Origin: Planctomycetota bacterium
Lineage (GTDB): Bacteria > Planctomycetota > SZUA-567
Reading direction: 5' to 3'
DNA: 64,000 nucleotides
NCBI GenBank assembly: GCA_020060765.1
Contig: JAGUZQ010000049.1
Span: 39,199 to 103,198 of the forward strand
Part shown: positions 1 through 10,777 of the stretch, piece after piece
Position numbering within the stretch: position 1 is the first letter of the stretch
Layout of the letters: every line of letters starts with the position of its first letter
Notes under the pieces: generated by a model
What the model saw: the letters and a program-made list of their open reading frames with translations, nothing else
Database searches by the model: none
What the model was told of the DNA's origin: nothing
Made by a program: the position numbers and the translations under genes

Positions 1-2141
1 TTGAACTGACCTTCGGCCAACACCCCCAGCGGCCAGCGTTTGAGCTTGGTGGTGTCGCCCGGCTTTTCGACATCAGGCTGGGTCAGCATGTCGGAGACCA
101 GCGATTTTTTCCAGCACCCATCGGAACTGCGGAGAATAGTCGTGACTTTCAGGCCGAGTTCCTTAACCAGCTTTTCGTCGACGTTGACGGTAGTGCCCCA
201 GTTATAGGACAGGCGCGGGATGTTCTTGCCCAGGCCGAAGGCGTCGATCATGCTGTCGCTTTCCAGTTCGGCCTGGATCGCGATAGCGGGCATGGGCATC
301 CGCATGTAACCCAGTTGCGTACGGATCGGCATCTGGATGCGCGCGGGTGAGCTGTCCATCAGTACCTCGTCGCCCACCGTGACGCCGCTGGCGGCGAGAA
401 AGGTGTTTACCTTCGGATTTTCCGGCATCTTGCGGATCGACAGGCTATCCCGTTGCATCTGGTAGTCGAAAGAATAATTCTGCACCGCAAGGAACACCTT
501 CTTGCCGTTGACCAAAGCGCGGTTCACTTCCCACTGCTGACGCTCGTCCAGTTCTTTGGGGCCGACCATTACCAGCACGTCGTAATCTTCCGGCAGCGGG
601 CTTTCCTGGCTGAGGTCGACGCGCTGCACCTGGTAATTTTCCTGCTCCAGATAAGCCTGCAGGTAATTATACGGGTCTTCCGGCGGAGGAACGGGGCGTC
701 CCATCTGCTGGTACATCATCGCCATCTGCGCGTTGACCCGGTTCACCGGTGCCACCAGCGCCACCACCGGCGCTTTTTCGCGCGTCATTTTGTCAATGTA
801 TTTGACAAGGAAATATTCCAGCTGCGGCAACTGCTCCATCATGACCTGCGGGATCACTTCGCTTTCCTTTTCCTTGTACATGATTTCCATGCCGCTGTAG
901 ACCAACTGCGCAGTCTGCTTGCCTTCATCCGCCGTACCCACGGGGAAAGGCTTGATCTTCTTCAGGATGCGCTCCTCGACCGGATCCTGCTTTTCCTTCT
1001 CTGCGCTCTCTTCCTTCAGATCCTGCTCGACGCCGCGGGTGATAATCTTATAACGAAGCATGTTGCCCGAAGCCAGCCGCAGGGCGTCCAGCTTGTCGCG
1101 CACGTCGCGCTCCAGGTTCTGCATTTCGTTAGGCAGCTTGTCGCGGGGCGAGACGATGTAACGGATGTTGACCGGTTCCTTCAGGCGCTTCAGCACATTG
1201 ATCGAAACCTCGTCGATGGAGAAAACCTTTTCCTGCGTCACGTCCAGGCGGCCAAGATTGACGTCGGCCAACACCCAGTTGGCGACCAGTCCCACCACCA
1301 GCATGATCGCCGTCGCGATGGCAAACATCAGGTTGCCGTTGGGGCGGCTGCGACGCTCAATCGCCAATCCGTTCAGCACGAGGAAAATCGCGATCCAGAT
1401 CAGGAAAAACACGATGTCCGAACCCATTACCAGACCGCGCACGAGATTGTCGAAGTGGAAAAAGATGCCGATGAATTCGCCCAGTTTGGTGCCCACTTCC
1501 TTGCCGAAGGAGGCCAGCGCCGAATCCATCGCGTCCTTGATCCAGTTTAGTCCGAGAATATAGGCGAAGAACAAGGCCGGAGCCGTCAGCACGAACGCCA
1601 CGATCTGGTCGCGGCAGAGGCTGGACAGGAACAGGCCGAAGGAAATGAAAAACGCGCCAGCCAGCACCGCGCCGAAATAGCCGCTCACCGTCGTCCAGGG
1701 ATCGAGCAGGCCGAAAAACGAATTGCCCAGGGCGCTGGCGGCGACCGCGTCGTCGGGGCGGCTGAGAGTAATCATCATCAGCGGCACCGTCAGCGTGCAG
1801 GCCAGCGCGATGCCGTAAAACGCCATGCTGGCGAGGAATTTTCCCAGCACCAGTTCGTGCGCCTTCATGGGAAAAGTCAGCAGCATTTCAAAGGTATTCT
1901 CTTTCCGCTCCTCCGACCACAGCCGCATGGTGATGGCGGCCACGAGAAACGCGGAGACGCCGATCATGACGTGCATGTACTTGCGCATATCGGCCAGCGG
2001 CATTTCGAAAAACGCCGGGCCGATGATGAACAGCGCCAGCAAATTGGTGAACAGGATAAACGCGACCAGGTAGACCGCGCCGATGGGGCCGGTAAAATAG
2101 CTCTTGAGTTCGCGCCGGAGTATGGTCAGGCTGTTTCTCAC
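1..2141 (-). CDS. ABC-2 permease fused to GldG-like auxiliary domain (partial, runs off left edge)
   Basis: Start is GTG at 2141, overlapping the TGA of the upstream ATPase gene by 3 bases, so the two are translationally coupled. 713 codons are open to the window edge with no stop. The first ~240 residues form an ABC-2 type permease with about six hydrophobic segments; the segment with WSEERKENTFEMLLTFP is typical of gliding-motility/Nos-type permeases. A further hydrophobic segment near residues 260-280 leads into a long soluble GldG-like domain (LDVTQEKVFSIDEVSINVL and following). In Bacteroidetes GldF and GldG are separate proteins; here they are one chain. It is the membrane part of an ABC exporter powered by the neighbouring ATPase. 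The substrate is unknown and motility is not implied. The C-terminus is missing. Confidence 0.85.
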   Translation of the reverse strand, partial: MRNSLTILRRELKSYFTGPIGAVYLVAFILFTNLLALFIIGPAFFEMPLADMRKYMHVMIGVSAFLVAAITMRLWSEERKENTFEMLLTFPMKAHELVLGKFLASMAFYGIALACTLTVPLMMITLSRPDDAVAASALGNSFFGLLDPWTTVSGYFGAVLAGAFFISFGLFLSSLCRDQIVAFVLTAPALFFAYILGLNWIKDAMDSALASFGKEVGTKLGEFIGIFFHFDNLVRGLVMGSDIVFFLIWIAIFLVLNGLAIERRSRPNGNLMFAIATAIMLVVGLVANWVLADVNLGRLDVTQEKVFSIDEVSINVLKRLKEPVNIRYIVSPRDKLPNEMQNLERDVRDKLDALRLASGNMLRYKIITRGVEQDLKEESAEKEKQDPVEERILKKIKPFPVGTADEGKQTAQLVYSGMEIMYKEKESEVIPQVMMEQLPQLEYFLVKYIDKMTREKAPVVALVAPVNRVNAQMAMMYQQMGRPVPPPEDPYNYLQAYLEQENYQVQRVDLSQESPLPEDYDVLVMVGPKELDERQQWEVNRALVNGKKVFLAVQNYSFDYQMQRDSLSIRKMPENPKVNTFLAASGVTVGDEVLMDSSPARIQMPIRTQLGYMRMPMPAIAIQAELESDSMIDAFGLGKNIPRLSYNWGTTVNVDEKLVKELGLKVTTILRSSDGCWKKSLVSDMLTQPDVEKPGDTTKLKRWPLGVLAEGQF

Positions 2142-3094
2142 GCGGCACCTCCCTTCTTGGCATAGGCGCTATGGGTCAGGGTAAGGAATGTCTCTTCCAG
2201 GCTGTAAGGTACGTCGGTCAGTTCCGCTACGCGCCATTTCTTCTCCAGCGCCAGCTTGCCCACCGCGTCGATCATCTCCGCCGCGTCTGCGCCGACCAAC
2301 GCAAAAGAGCAACACCCCTTTTCCTCCGCGCGGAACGTGCGAAGTTTGATAGAAGCAATTCCGTCCAGCGCCTTATCGGCCTCGGCTCGGGGCGCATTTA
2401 CCGAAAAATGCACCCGGTTGGTTTCGTGCGCCTGCGACCGAAGCTGCGTCAGCGTGCCCTGGGAAATGATCTGTCCCTGGTTGATAATAATGATACGGTC
2501 GCTCATGGCTTCCGCTTCCTGCAGAATGTGGGTGGAGAGAATCACGGTCTTGGATGCCGCGATTTCGCGGATCAGAGCACGCACTTCCTGAATCTGGTGC
2601 GGGTCCAGGCCGCTGGTGGGTTCGTCGAGGATGACGATTTCCGGGTCATGAATAAGAGCCTGCGCCAGGCCGGTGCGCTGGCGATAGCCTTTGGACAGTT
2701 CCTGGATCGGGCGGCGATACATCGGTTTCAGCCCGCAGCGCTCGACCACCCATTTCGTCCGTTCGCGCAGTTTCGCTCCCGAGAGGCCGCGCGCGCGCCC
2801 GACGAAATCGAGATACTCCGCCACCTCCATATTAAGGTAGAGCGGCAGCACCTCCGGCAGATAGCCCATCAGCTTGCGCACCGGGATGGGGTCGTCCACC
2901 ACGTCGTGCCCCCCTACCTTGGCCGTGCCGGAAGTCGGCACGAGATAGGTGGTGATGATTTTCATGGTCGTGCTTTTGCCTGCGCCGTTAGGCCCCAGCA
3001 AGCCGACCACCTCGCCTTTTCCGACCTTGAAGCTGGCGTTTTTCAATGCCACCACCGAGCCATACTTCATCGTCAGGTCTTGCGCTTCGATCAT
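2138..3094 (-). CDS. ABC transporter ATP-binding protein (GldA/CcmA type)
   Basis: A 318-residue ATPase with Walker A GPNGAGKST, a degenerate signature LSKGYRQR, Walker B IVILDEPTSGLDP and switch histidine in STH. The C-terminal ~90 residues (HFSVNAPRAEAD onward) form the accessory domain common in ABC-2 exporter ATPases. The frame is open 8 codons further upstream, but AGGAGGAG lies 7-8 bases before the methionine of MIEAQDL, so the start is placed at 3094. It overlaps the permease/GldG gene downstream, which marks the pair as one exporter. It hydrolyses ATP at the inner face of the cytoplasmic membrane. Family assignment is firm; cargo is not known. Confidence 0.93.
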   Translation of the reverse strand: MIEAQDLTMKYGSVVALKNASFKVGKGEVVGLLGPNGAGKSTTMKIITTYLVPTSGTAKVGGHDVVDDPIPVRKLMGYLPEVLPLYLNMEVAEYLDFVGRARGLSGAKLRERTKWVVERCGLKPMYRRPIQELSKGYRQRTGLAQALIHDPEIVILDEPTSGLDPHQIQEVRALIREIAASKTVILSTHILQEAEAMSDRIIIINQGQIISQGTLTQLRSQAHETNRVHFSVNAPRAEADKALDGIASIKLRTFRAEEKGCCSFALVGADAAEMIDAVGKLALEKKWRVAELTDVPYSLEETFLTLTHSAYAKKGGAA

Positions 3095-3501
3095 GTGCAG
3101 ACTCCTCCTCTGATGCAAATATGTAAAAAGAAATACATACCATCTTTGTCTTTAACCAGACAAGAATCCTTCGCCAATCGCGGCACTGCTGATTGAAAAA
3201 GATATTTTGTGGAAAGTATACACATCCCGACTTTACAGGCAAGCAGTATTGCAAAACAATCTGCATACTGCATAAAACCAGCCAATCAGATAAAATTCCC
3301 ATCGCTTGACTGTATATTTTCCGATATCGGCGAAGAATATTCATACAAAAATGACAAAAAACAACGATACCCGAAAACTTGCCCTTGACGCGAAGCTTTG
3401 ATTTTAATATAGTTGTGGCAATCCTTTTTTTATTTGAATATCCTTGACGTTTGTGCGAGACTGCATTTCCCGAAACAAAACCATTTTGAGGGAGAAGGAA
3501 A
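3095..3501. other. AT-rich intergenic region between divergent operons
   Basis: About 400 bases without a convincing gene, clearly richer in A/T than the flanking coding DNA. It separates the leftward exporter operon from the rightward oligopeptide-uptake operon, so promoters for both should lie here. A candidate leftward promoter is at 3215-3242. For the rightward operon there are TTGACG boxes at 3385 and 3444 but no well-spaced -10 box; GGGAGAAGGAAA just before 3502 is a good ribosome binding site. Confidence 0.6.
3215..3242 (-). promoter_or_regulatory. Candidate sigma70 promoter of the exporter operon
   Basis: On the minus strand TTGCCT (3242-3237) and TATACT (3220-3215) are separated by 16 bases, about 120 bases upstream of the ATPase start. 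The -10 matches 5 of 6 consensus positions; the -35 is weaker. Confidence 0.35.
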
Positions 3502-4053
3502 ATGCCGGAAAACGAAGTTAAGGAAGTATCGCATAAACAGGATCTGCTGAAAACTCCGCCCGAGGAAGCTCGGGAAATGGAAGCCTTTATCGCCAAAGGC
3601 CACCAGGCGCACAGCATCGTCGGCGGCCTGACAGTGGTGGGTTTACTCATTATCGCGCTTGCATTTATGTATTACTCCCGCTACGACTCCAACGATCTGC
3701 TGAAATTCTCCACCAAATTTCCCGATCAAATCGAGAGCATGGTCAGCAACCAGGTGCGGCGCGACCGCGAGACTTACGTAACCCGCACCTCCTCCTCGGA
3801 ACCGCCGGAGTGGCCTATACTTATGTATACCAAGCTGCGCAAGGACATCTATCTCCTGGCAGGCGCGGCAGTGCTGCTGGCAGTGGTTTTTATCCTGATC
3901 GAAAAGGCCAAACTTCACCGAAATGATTTGCTGGTATACCGTTGCATGGCGCGCGAAATCGAAAAACTGCGCCAGCGGGTTAAATCGTTGGAATCAACAG
4001 GTAAAAAGCAGGAAGCGACGCCGGAGAGCAAACCTGAAGACGCGCAGGAATAG
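3502..4053 (+). CDS. Small two-helix membrane protein of unknown function
   Basis: 183 residues, not recognised as a named family. Two hydrophobic segments are visible, near residues 39-58 (IVGGLTVVGLLIIALAFMYY) and 115-135. They enclose a ~55-residue polar stretch that would face the periplasm if both ends are cytoplasmic. Residues ~148-165 (MAREIEKLRQRVKSLES) look like a short coiled coil, followed by a charged tail. It is the first gene of the oligopeptide-transporter operon, 50 bases before the solute-binding protein, so a role in assembling or scaffolding that transporter is possible but unproven. Start codon is supported by GGGAGAAGG upstream. Confidence 0.75.
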   Translation: MPENEVKEVSHKQDLLKTPPEEAREMEAFIAKGHQAHSIVGGLTVVGLLIIALAFMYYSRYDSNDLLKFSTKFPDQIESMVSNQVRRDRETYVTRTSSSEPPEWPILMYTKLRKDIYLLAGAAVLLAVVFILIEKAKLHRNDLLVYRCMAREIEKLRQRVKSLESTGKKQEATPESKPEDAQE

Positions 4054-4103
4054 TTTTTTTAGCTTATCTTTATGTCTGACAAGACTTTGCAGGGAGAATA
4101 AAC

Positions 4104-6233
4104 ATGGGCGAACGGTCGGTCTATGCCTCGTTGATATTGACTATCCTATTGATAGTACTGGTGTTAGGATTGTGGATGGTCAACGACAACATCAGCGTGG
4201 TTAAAAATCAGATGGTAAAGAACGAACAAGCCATGTCGCGCATTGCAGACTCGGCGGAAACCCTGACCAAGGCGCTGAGAAATTCCCTCGCCAACAGTCG
4301 CACCGCTGCTGCAAACCCCTCATGCGATGTCGCCAACCCCTCGTGCGCTGCTGAAACTTGCTGCAAAAAACAGCAAGAAAACGCGACAAACGAGAATAAC
4401 GGGGATATCGAAACCGCCCAGCCGATTACGAAAAATCCCACCAACAGTCAGCCTGAGACCGCCAGTTCCGAGTTCAACGGATACAAGGGAAAGAACAAAT
4501 TCGCCAACGATGACCTGGACGACCCCAACGCGGTGAACGGCGGAGTCACCCGCACTGCGACGAGAACCTTTCCCGGCAATTTTAATTATATCATAAAAGG
4601 CGAGTCGTTTGTCGGCACTCTCTGGGGTTACTGCAATGATTCGCTGGCAGAGCGGCACAACATCAATACCACTGAATTCGAACCGATGCTGGCGGAGAAC
4701 TGGAACGTTTCCGACGACGGGCTGGTTTACACAATCCGCCTGCGCAAGGGAGCTTTCTGGCATCCGTACACTGATCTGGTGACGGGGAAAAAAGTGCCGG
4801 AAAAGGAAGTCACTTCCGACGATTTCCTGTTTTACTGGGAAGTGATCCAGAACGAAAACGTGCCTTGCGACCCGCTGCGCTCCTACTTCAAATTCGTGGA
4901 TCGAATCGAGGTGATCGACCGCTATACCTTCAAGGTGGTCTGGACGCAGCCCTACAGTCTTTCCGAGGAACAGACCCTGGGACTCAGCCCCTATCCCCGG
5001 CATTATTACCGTCCCGAAACAGACAAGCCGGTGGACGACGCGACCTGGGCGGAACAACTGCAAAGCAGCCCGCGCAACCAGTGGGTAGTCGGTTGCGGAA
5101 AATACATGCTGGAGAAATGGGAATCGGGACAGGGGCTGACGCTGGTGCGCAATCCCAACTATTACGGTACCAAGCCGCATATTGAACGGATTTCCTTCCG
5201 GGAGATCAAGGATCCGGAAATCATGTTCAACGAGTTCAAGAAAGGCAACCTCGACCTGATGGCATTAAGTCCCACGCAGTGGACGGTGCAGACCCCCGAA
5301 CCGCAGTATTACACGGTAACCAAATCGGTGGAAACCGCCATCGAGGATTCCAAGCTCTATGACGACCTGAAAAAGCAGGGCAAAAAACCGGAAGATGCCG
5401 GCGATTTCGAATTCGAGAAATACCGCTATCTGGGCGGCAGTTATTCGTATATCGGTTACAACCAGAAGAGAAAGATGTTCCAGGACAAGCGGGTGCGGCA
5501 AGCCCTGACGCATCTGGTCGACCGCCGCCGTATCCTGACCGAGGTTTACAAGGATCTGGGCACGATCCAGACCGGGCCGTTCCTGCCGCAAAGCCCCTAC
5601 AACGACCCCGCCGTCAAGCCCTTTGAGTTTGATGTCGAAAAAGCCAAGGCGCTGCTGACGGAAGCAGGCTGGATTGACTCAGACAAGGACTGGCTACTGG
5701 ACAACGATCTGGACGGTGACGGCAAACGGGAAGTATTCACTTTCCGCTTCATGACCATTTCGGTCAGCGCTGAACAGCGCAAGATGGCTTCGATCATCCG
5801 CGAAGACATGTTGAAAGCCGGCATCAAGATGGAGATCGGCCCGCTGGAATGGTCGGTGTATCTGCAGATGCTGGAGGAAAAAACCTTCGACGTCTGCAGT
5901 CTGGGCTGGAGCGGCGGAGTATTCGAAAGCGATCCCTACCAGATCTGGCACAGTTCGCAGGCGGATCTGCCCAAAAGCAGCAACCATATCTATTTCAAGA
6001 ATGCCGAAGCCGACAAACTGATCGAAACCGGCAGAGTCACCATGGACAAGAATAAACGAACCGAAATCTATCGCCAATTCCATCGCCTGATTCACGAGGA
6101 ACAGCCCTATACCTTTTTATTCGCCGGACACGGCACGGTCGCGCGGCAACCGCGTTACCGCAACGTGCGGGTATACAAGGTCGGACTCGATGGCAGCCAG
6201 TCGTGGTTGCCGATGGCGTTGCAGGTGGAATAG
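4104..6233 (+). CDS. Oligopeptide ABC transporter substrate-binding protein (family 5), membrane anchored
   Basis: 709 residues, longer than the usual 520-600 of the OppA/DppA family. An N-terminal hydrophobic helix (residues ~9-26) has no lipobox and no obvious cleavage site, suggesting a signal anchor. A linker of ~120 residues follows, with a cysteine cluster (Cys74, 81, 86, 87) and Asn/Thr/Glu-rich sequence. The binding domain starts near residue 155; family 5 hallmarks include LAENWNVSDDGLVYTIRLRK and the VRQALTHLVDRRRIL segment. It should capture peptides or related ligands in the periplasm for the permeases and double ATPase downstream. GGGAG precedes the start. The ligand cannot be told from sequence alone. 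Confidence 0.92.
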   Translation: MGERSVYASLILTILLIVLVLGLWMVNDNISVVKNQMVKNEQAMSRIADSAETLTKALRNSLANSRTAAANPSCDVANPSCAAETCCKKQQENATNENNGDIETAQPITKNPTNSQPETASSEFNGYKGKNKFANDDLDDPNAVNGGVTRTATRTFPGNFNYIIKGESFVGTLWGYCNDSLAERHNINTTEFEPMLAENWNVSDDGLVYTIRLRKGAFWHPYTDLVTGKKVPEKEVTSDDFLFYWEVIQNENVPCDPLRSYFKFVDRIEVIDRYTFKVVWTQPYSLSEEQTLGLSPYPRHYYRPETDKPVDDATWAEQLQSSPRNQWVVGCGKYMLEKWESGQGLTLVRNPNYYGTKPHIERISFREIKDPEIMFNEFKKGNLDLMALSPTQWTVQTPEPQYYTVTKSVETAIEDSKLYDDLKKQGKKPEDAGDFEFEKYRYLGGSYSYIGYNQKRKMFQDKRVRQALTHLVDRRRILTEVYKDLGTIQTGPFLPQSPYNDPAVKPFEFDVEKAKALLTEAGWIDSDKDWLLDNDLDGDGKREVFTFRFMTISVSAEQRKMASIIREDMLKAGIKMEIGPLEWSVYLQMLEEKTFDVCSLGWSGGVFESDPYQIWHSSQADLPKSSNHIYFKNAEADKLIETGRVTMDKNKRTEIYRQFHRLIHEEQPYTFLFAGHGTVARQPRYRNVRVYKVGLDGSQSWLPMALQVE

Positions 6234-6242
6234 ACTTCGAAG

Positions 6243-6270
6243 CGTCATTCCCGCGAAGGCGGGAATGACG
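6243..6270. repeat. Palindromic intergenic repeat, single unit
   Basis: Perfect 12-base arms (CGTCATTCCCGC and its complement) around a 4-base GAAG loop, in the gap between the solute-binding protein and the first permease. The same sequence family recurs at 54736-54815, with a shorter relative at 55939-55973. The flank after it (TTCGTAAGTTGAAT) also resembles the flank at 54816. It could fold in the mRNA and modulate expression between the two genes. Confidence 0.85.
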
Positions 6271-6372
6271 TTCGTAAGTTGAATTATTTTTGCGTGAGTC
6301 CGTAAGAGGGTGTGGGGTAGCGCAGGATCGATAACTTCCGGATTACCGTTGGCATATGTCAAGGATATAGTA

Positions 6373-7438
<1,066 letters not shown>

Positions 7439-7446
<8 letters not shown>

Positions 7447-8884
7447 AGACAAAATTATCTCGCCCACCTACGCGCAGATGATCTGGGAGCAGTTCCGGCG
7501 CAACCGGACCGCGATGATCGGCCTCTACATCGTGATGTTCTTTTTCGCGCTGGCGTTTTTCGCGCCGTTCATCGCCCACAGCCTGCCCCTGACCTGGGTC
7601 GACCCCGAGGGCGTGCGCACCTATCCCCTGCTGAACGAATTCTTCGCGCCGATGAACACCACCGAGCAGGTGCTGGAACTGGCATTCAATTTTTGCCTGA
7701 TCTTCCTGCCCCTGGCGCTGCTGGCGTGGAAAGTGGCGGGGAGATTGTTCCCAGATATAGACAAGAAAGCCTCGCGCGAAATGGCGCTGGTGGTGGGCGC
7801 GGCGCTGGCGCTGGTTTTCGTCGGCTGCGTCTGCGGCGTATTGTACGCTACCGGCGCGGGCACGCTTTGGACAAAAGGTTATTACTACTCCTGCGGTGTC
7901 CTCGGCTTTTTCGTCTTGGGCGGCATGACTGCGATGTCGGCGATCATTCTCACCGCCGCCAGCCAGATGCAGGCCTCGCCGCGCTGGCTGTTCGTGATCG
8001 TAGTGGCGTTGCTGTGTCTGACGCCGTTCCTGCTGGCCAAGAAACGCAACGACCCGCACGACTACCGCGTATTGCATGCCGAAGGCAAGGGGCACGGGGT
8101 GTTCGCGCTCATCCCCTACGGCCCGACCGAAACCGGCTTCGGCCCCAAGCTGCCGCCGAGCTGGTGGGAAGACGAGCTGAAGAAAAAAACCGAAGACGAC
8201 AAGCCGGGCTGGCACCTGCTGGGCACCGACGAGGTCGGCATCGACATCCTGGTGAAAATCATCCACGGCGCGCGCGTGAGCCTGTCGGTGGGGTTCGTGT
8301 CGATCACGATCTCGACCATCATCGGCGTGATTCTCGGCTCGATCAGCGCCTATTTCGGCGGCAAGATCGACTTCATCATCCAGCGCCTGCTGGAGCTGAT
8401 GATGTCGTTTCCTATGTTCTTCCTCATCCTCACGATTATCGCGATCATGGAGAAGCGCTCGATCCTGAATATCATGCTGGTGATCGGTTTCACCGGTTGG
8501 ACAGGGATAGCACGCCTGATCCGGGGCGAGGTGCTGCGGCAGAAGAAGATGGATTACGTCACGTCTGCGGTAGCGCTGGGGGCGAAGTCCTCGCGCACGA
8601 TTTTCCGCCACATTCTGCCTAACGCCATCGCGCCGGTGCTGGTGGCGATTTCCTTCGGCATCGCTTCGGCGATCCTGACCGAGGCGGGGCTGTCGTTCCT
8701 GGGCTTCGGCGTCGCGCCGCCCACGCCGACCTGGGGCGAGCTTCTGAACCAGGCGCGCGAGGCGCCGCTGGACTACTGGTGGCTGGTGCTGTTCCCGGGG
8801 TTCCTGGTGTTCCTGGGGGTGTTTTCCTACAACATGGTGGGCGAAGGCATTCGCGACGCGATGGACCCGCGCCTGCGCCAGTAA
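7439..8884 (+). CDS. Oligopeptide ABC transporter permease, DppC/OppC family, with extra membrane segment
   Basis: 481 residues against roughly 300 for typical DppC. The start is TTG at 7439, inside the end of the DppB gene, with GAGGA upstream. The N-terminal helix (~25-47) is normal. Residues ~80-200 then hold about four additional hydrophobic segments absent from standard DppC. The canonical core resumes at LGTDEVGIDILVK (~residue 260) and carries the EAA loop (VALGAKSSRTIFRHILPN) and the GLSFLGFGVAPPTPTWG signature. It pairs with DppB to form the translocation channel. The extra helices could dock the anchored binding protein or the small membrane protein at the head of the operon; that is a guess. 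Confidence 0.93.
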
Positions 8885-8899
8885 TTTCTGCGAGAATAA

Positions 8900-10774
8900 A
8901 TGACTGAAGAACCGCTGCTCAAGATAGAAAACCTGTCGGTGGATTTCACCTCCTCGGGGCGCGTCGTGCACGCGGTCAAGGACACGTCGTTCTCGATTCC
9001 GCGCGGGGAGACGCTGGGGTTGGTCGGCGAATCCGGCAGCGGCAAGAGCGTGTCATCGCTGGCGACGATGGGGCTGATCCCCTCCCCTCCCGGAAAAATC
9101 GTGGGCGGCTCCATCACCTTCGACGGGAAAAAACTGTTCGACCTTTCCACCGAGGAGATGCGCTCGGTGCGCGGGCGCGAGATCGCGATGATTTTCCAGG
9201 AGCCGATGACCAGCCTGAACCCGGTCTTCACCATCGGCAACCAGATCACCGAAGCGGTGCTGTGCCACGAAACCGTGTCCATGTACGAAGCCAAGGATCG
9301 CGCGCTGAAAGCCCTGGAAGAGGTCGGTATTCCCAATCCCTCTCTCTGCCTGGGGCAGTATCCGCACGAACTGTCGGGCGGCATGAAGCAGCGGGCGATG
9401 ATCGCGATGGCGATTATCTGCAAACCCAAGCTTCTGATCGCCGACGAGCCGACGACCGCGCTGGATGTCACCATCCAGGCGCAGATTCTGGAACTGCTGC
9501 GGAAACTGCAGGAAGAGCACCGCATGAGCATGCTGTTCATCACGCACGACCTCGGGGTGGTGGCGCAAGTTTCAAATTCGGTCTGCGTGATGCGCTACGG
9601 CGAGATTGTCGAGCGAGGCGCTGTGAAGGAGATTTTCGCCAATCCCCAGCACCCCTATACGGTCGGCCTGTTCCGCTGCCTGCCGCGTTTGACCGGCAAG
9701 CGCGAGCGGCTGTTCTCGCTGATGGAGGACGGCACCAAGCCCACCGCCGCCGACAGCATGGGCGGAGAGGTGCTGGCCAACGAAACCTCTCCCGACGGCG
9801 AGGCTCTGCTGGAAGTGCGGGGACTGGTGAAGCATTTCCCCATCCGCAAGGGACTGTTCAGCCGCGTGGTCGACCACGTCAAGGCGGTGGACGGGGTTTC
9901 CTTCGACGTGCCCAAGGGGCGGACGCTGTCGCTGGTGGGAGAATCCGGCTGCGGCAAGACCACAACCGGTCGGTCGCTGCTGCGCCTGATCGAACCAACG
10001 CACGGGTCGGTGATGTATAACGGCCATTCCGTCCGCCAGTTGCCGCCGGAACTGCTGCGGTCGCTGCGGGCGAAGATGCAGATTATTTTCCAGGATCCCT
10101 ATTCCAGCCTGAACCCGCGCATGACCTGCGGGCAGATTATCGAAGAGGGACTGATTATACACAGCATCGGCACCAACACGGAGCGCAAGGAGCGCGTCGC
10201 CGAACTGCTGGAAATCGTCGGACTGACGCCGGATCAGGCGTTCCGCTACCCGCACGAGTTTTCCGGCGGCCAACGCCAGCGCATCGGCATCGCGCGCTGC
10301 CTGGCTTTGCGACCCGACTTCATCGTCTGCGACGAGGCAGTGAGCGCGCTGGATGTTTCGATTCAGGCACAGATTATCAATCTGCTGATGGATCTGCAGA
10401 AGAAATTCGGCTTCGCCTACCTGTTTATCTCGCACGATCTGTCGGTGGTGCGCCATCTTTCCCACCGGGTGGCGGTGATGTACCGGGGGCAGATCGTGGA
10501 AGAGGCGGAGTGCGACGAACTGTTTGAAATGCCGCTGCATCCTTATACAAAAAAACTACTCAGCGCCATTCCGCTGGTGCATGGCAACGACATCGACCGG
10601 CAGAAAAAGCTGCTGGTCGGCTGGCGGGAGGAAGACCTCAAGTCCCAGGACTGCCCCTTCTGCCGGGACAATCTGCCGGTATTCGAGGAAGACTCCGAAC
10701 TGGGTGCGCTGCGCTACCACACGCCCAAGGAAGGCCGCAAGGTGAAGTGCCTCAACCGGGAAGGCCAGCGGTAA
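8900..10774 (+). CDS. Double ATPase of oligopeptide ABC transporter (DppD-DppF fusion type)
   Basis: 624 residues with two complete nucleotide-binding domains. The first has Walker A GESGSGKS at 43-50, signature LSGGMKQR and Walker [13 protein letters not shown]. The second has [10 protein letters not shown] (~350), signature [15 protein letters not shown] and DEAVSALD. Each is followed by the oligopeptide-type C-terminal region ([10 protein letters not shown] and [10 protein letters not shown]). It resembles the fused GsiA/YejF type rather than separate DppD and DppF. The C-terminal tail has a Cys pair (DCPFCRDN). It lies 15 bases after the DppC gene and completes the transporter operon, ending 3 bases before the convergent AraC gene. 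Confidence 0.95.
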   Translation: MTEEPLLKIENLSVDFTSSGRVVHAVKDTSFSIPRGETLGLVGESGSGKSVSSLATMGLIPSPPGKIVGGSITFDGKKLFDLSTEEMRSVRGREIAMIFQEPMTSLNPVFTIGNQITEAVLCHETVSMYEAKDRALKALEEVGIPNPSLCLGQYPHELSGGMKQRAMIAMAIICKPKLLIADEPTTALDVTIQAQILELLRKLQEEHRMSMLFITHDLGVVAQVSNSVCVMRYGEIVERGAVKEIFANPQHPYTVGLFRCLPRLTGKRERLFSLMEDGTKPTAADSMGGEVLANETSPDGEALLEVRGLVKHFPIRKGLFSRVVDHVKAVDGVSFDVPKGRTLSLVGESGCGKTTTGRSLLRLIEPTHGSVMYNGHSVRQLPPELLRSLRAKMQIIFQDPYSSLNPRMTCGQIIEEGLIIHSIGTNTERKERVAELLEIVGLTPDQAFRYPHEFSGGQRQRIGIARCLALRPDFIVCDEAVSALDVSIQAQIINLLMDLQKKFGFAYLFISHDLSVVRHLSHRVAVMYRGQIVEEAECDELFEMPLHPYTKKLLSAIPLVHGNDIDRQKKLLVGWREEDLKSQDCPFCRDNLPVFEEDSELGALRYHTPKEGRKVKCLNREGQR

Positions 10775-10777
10775 GTA

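Noticed and set aside
2988..3650. 220-codon minus-strand frame across the AT-rich intergenic region
   Set aside because: It overlaps the N-termini of two well-supported genes and has no protein-like conservation pattern; the region reads better as promoters.
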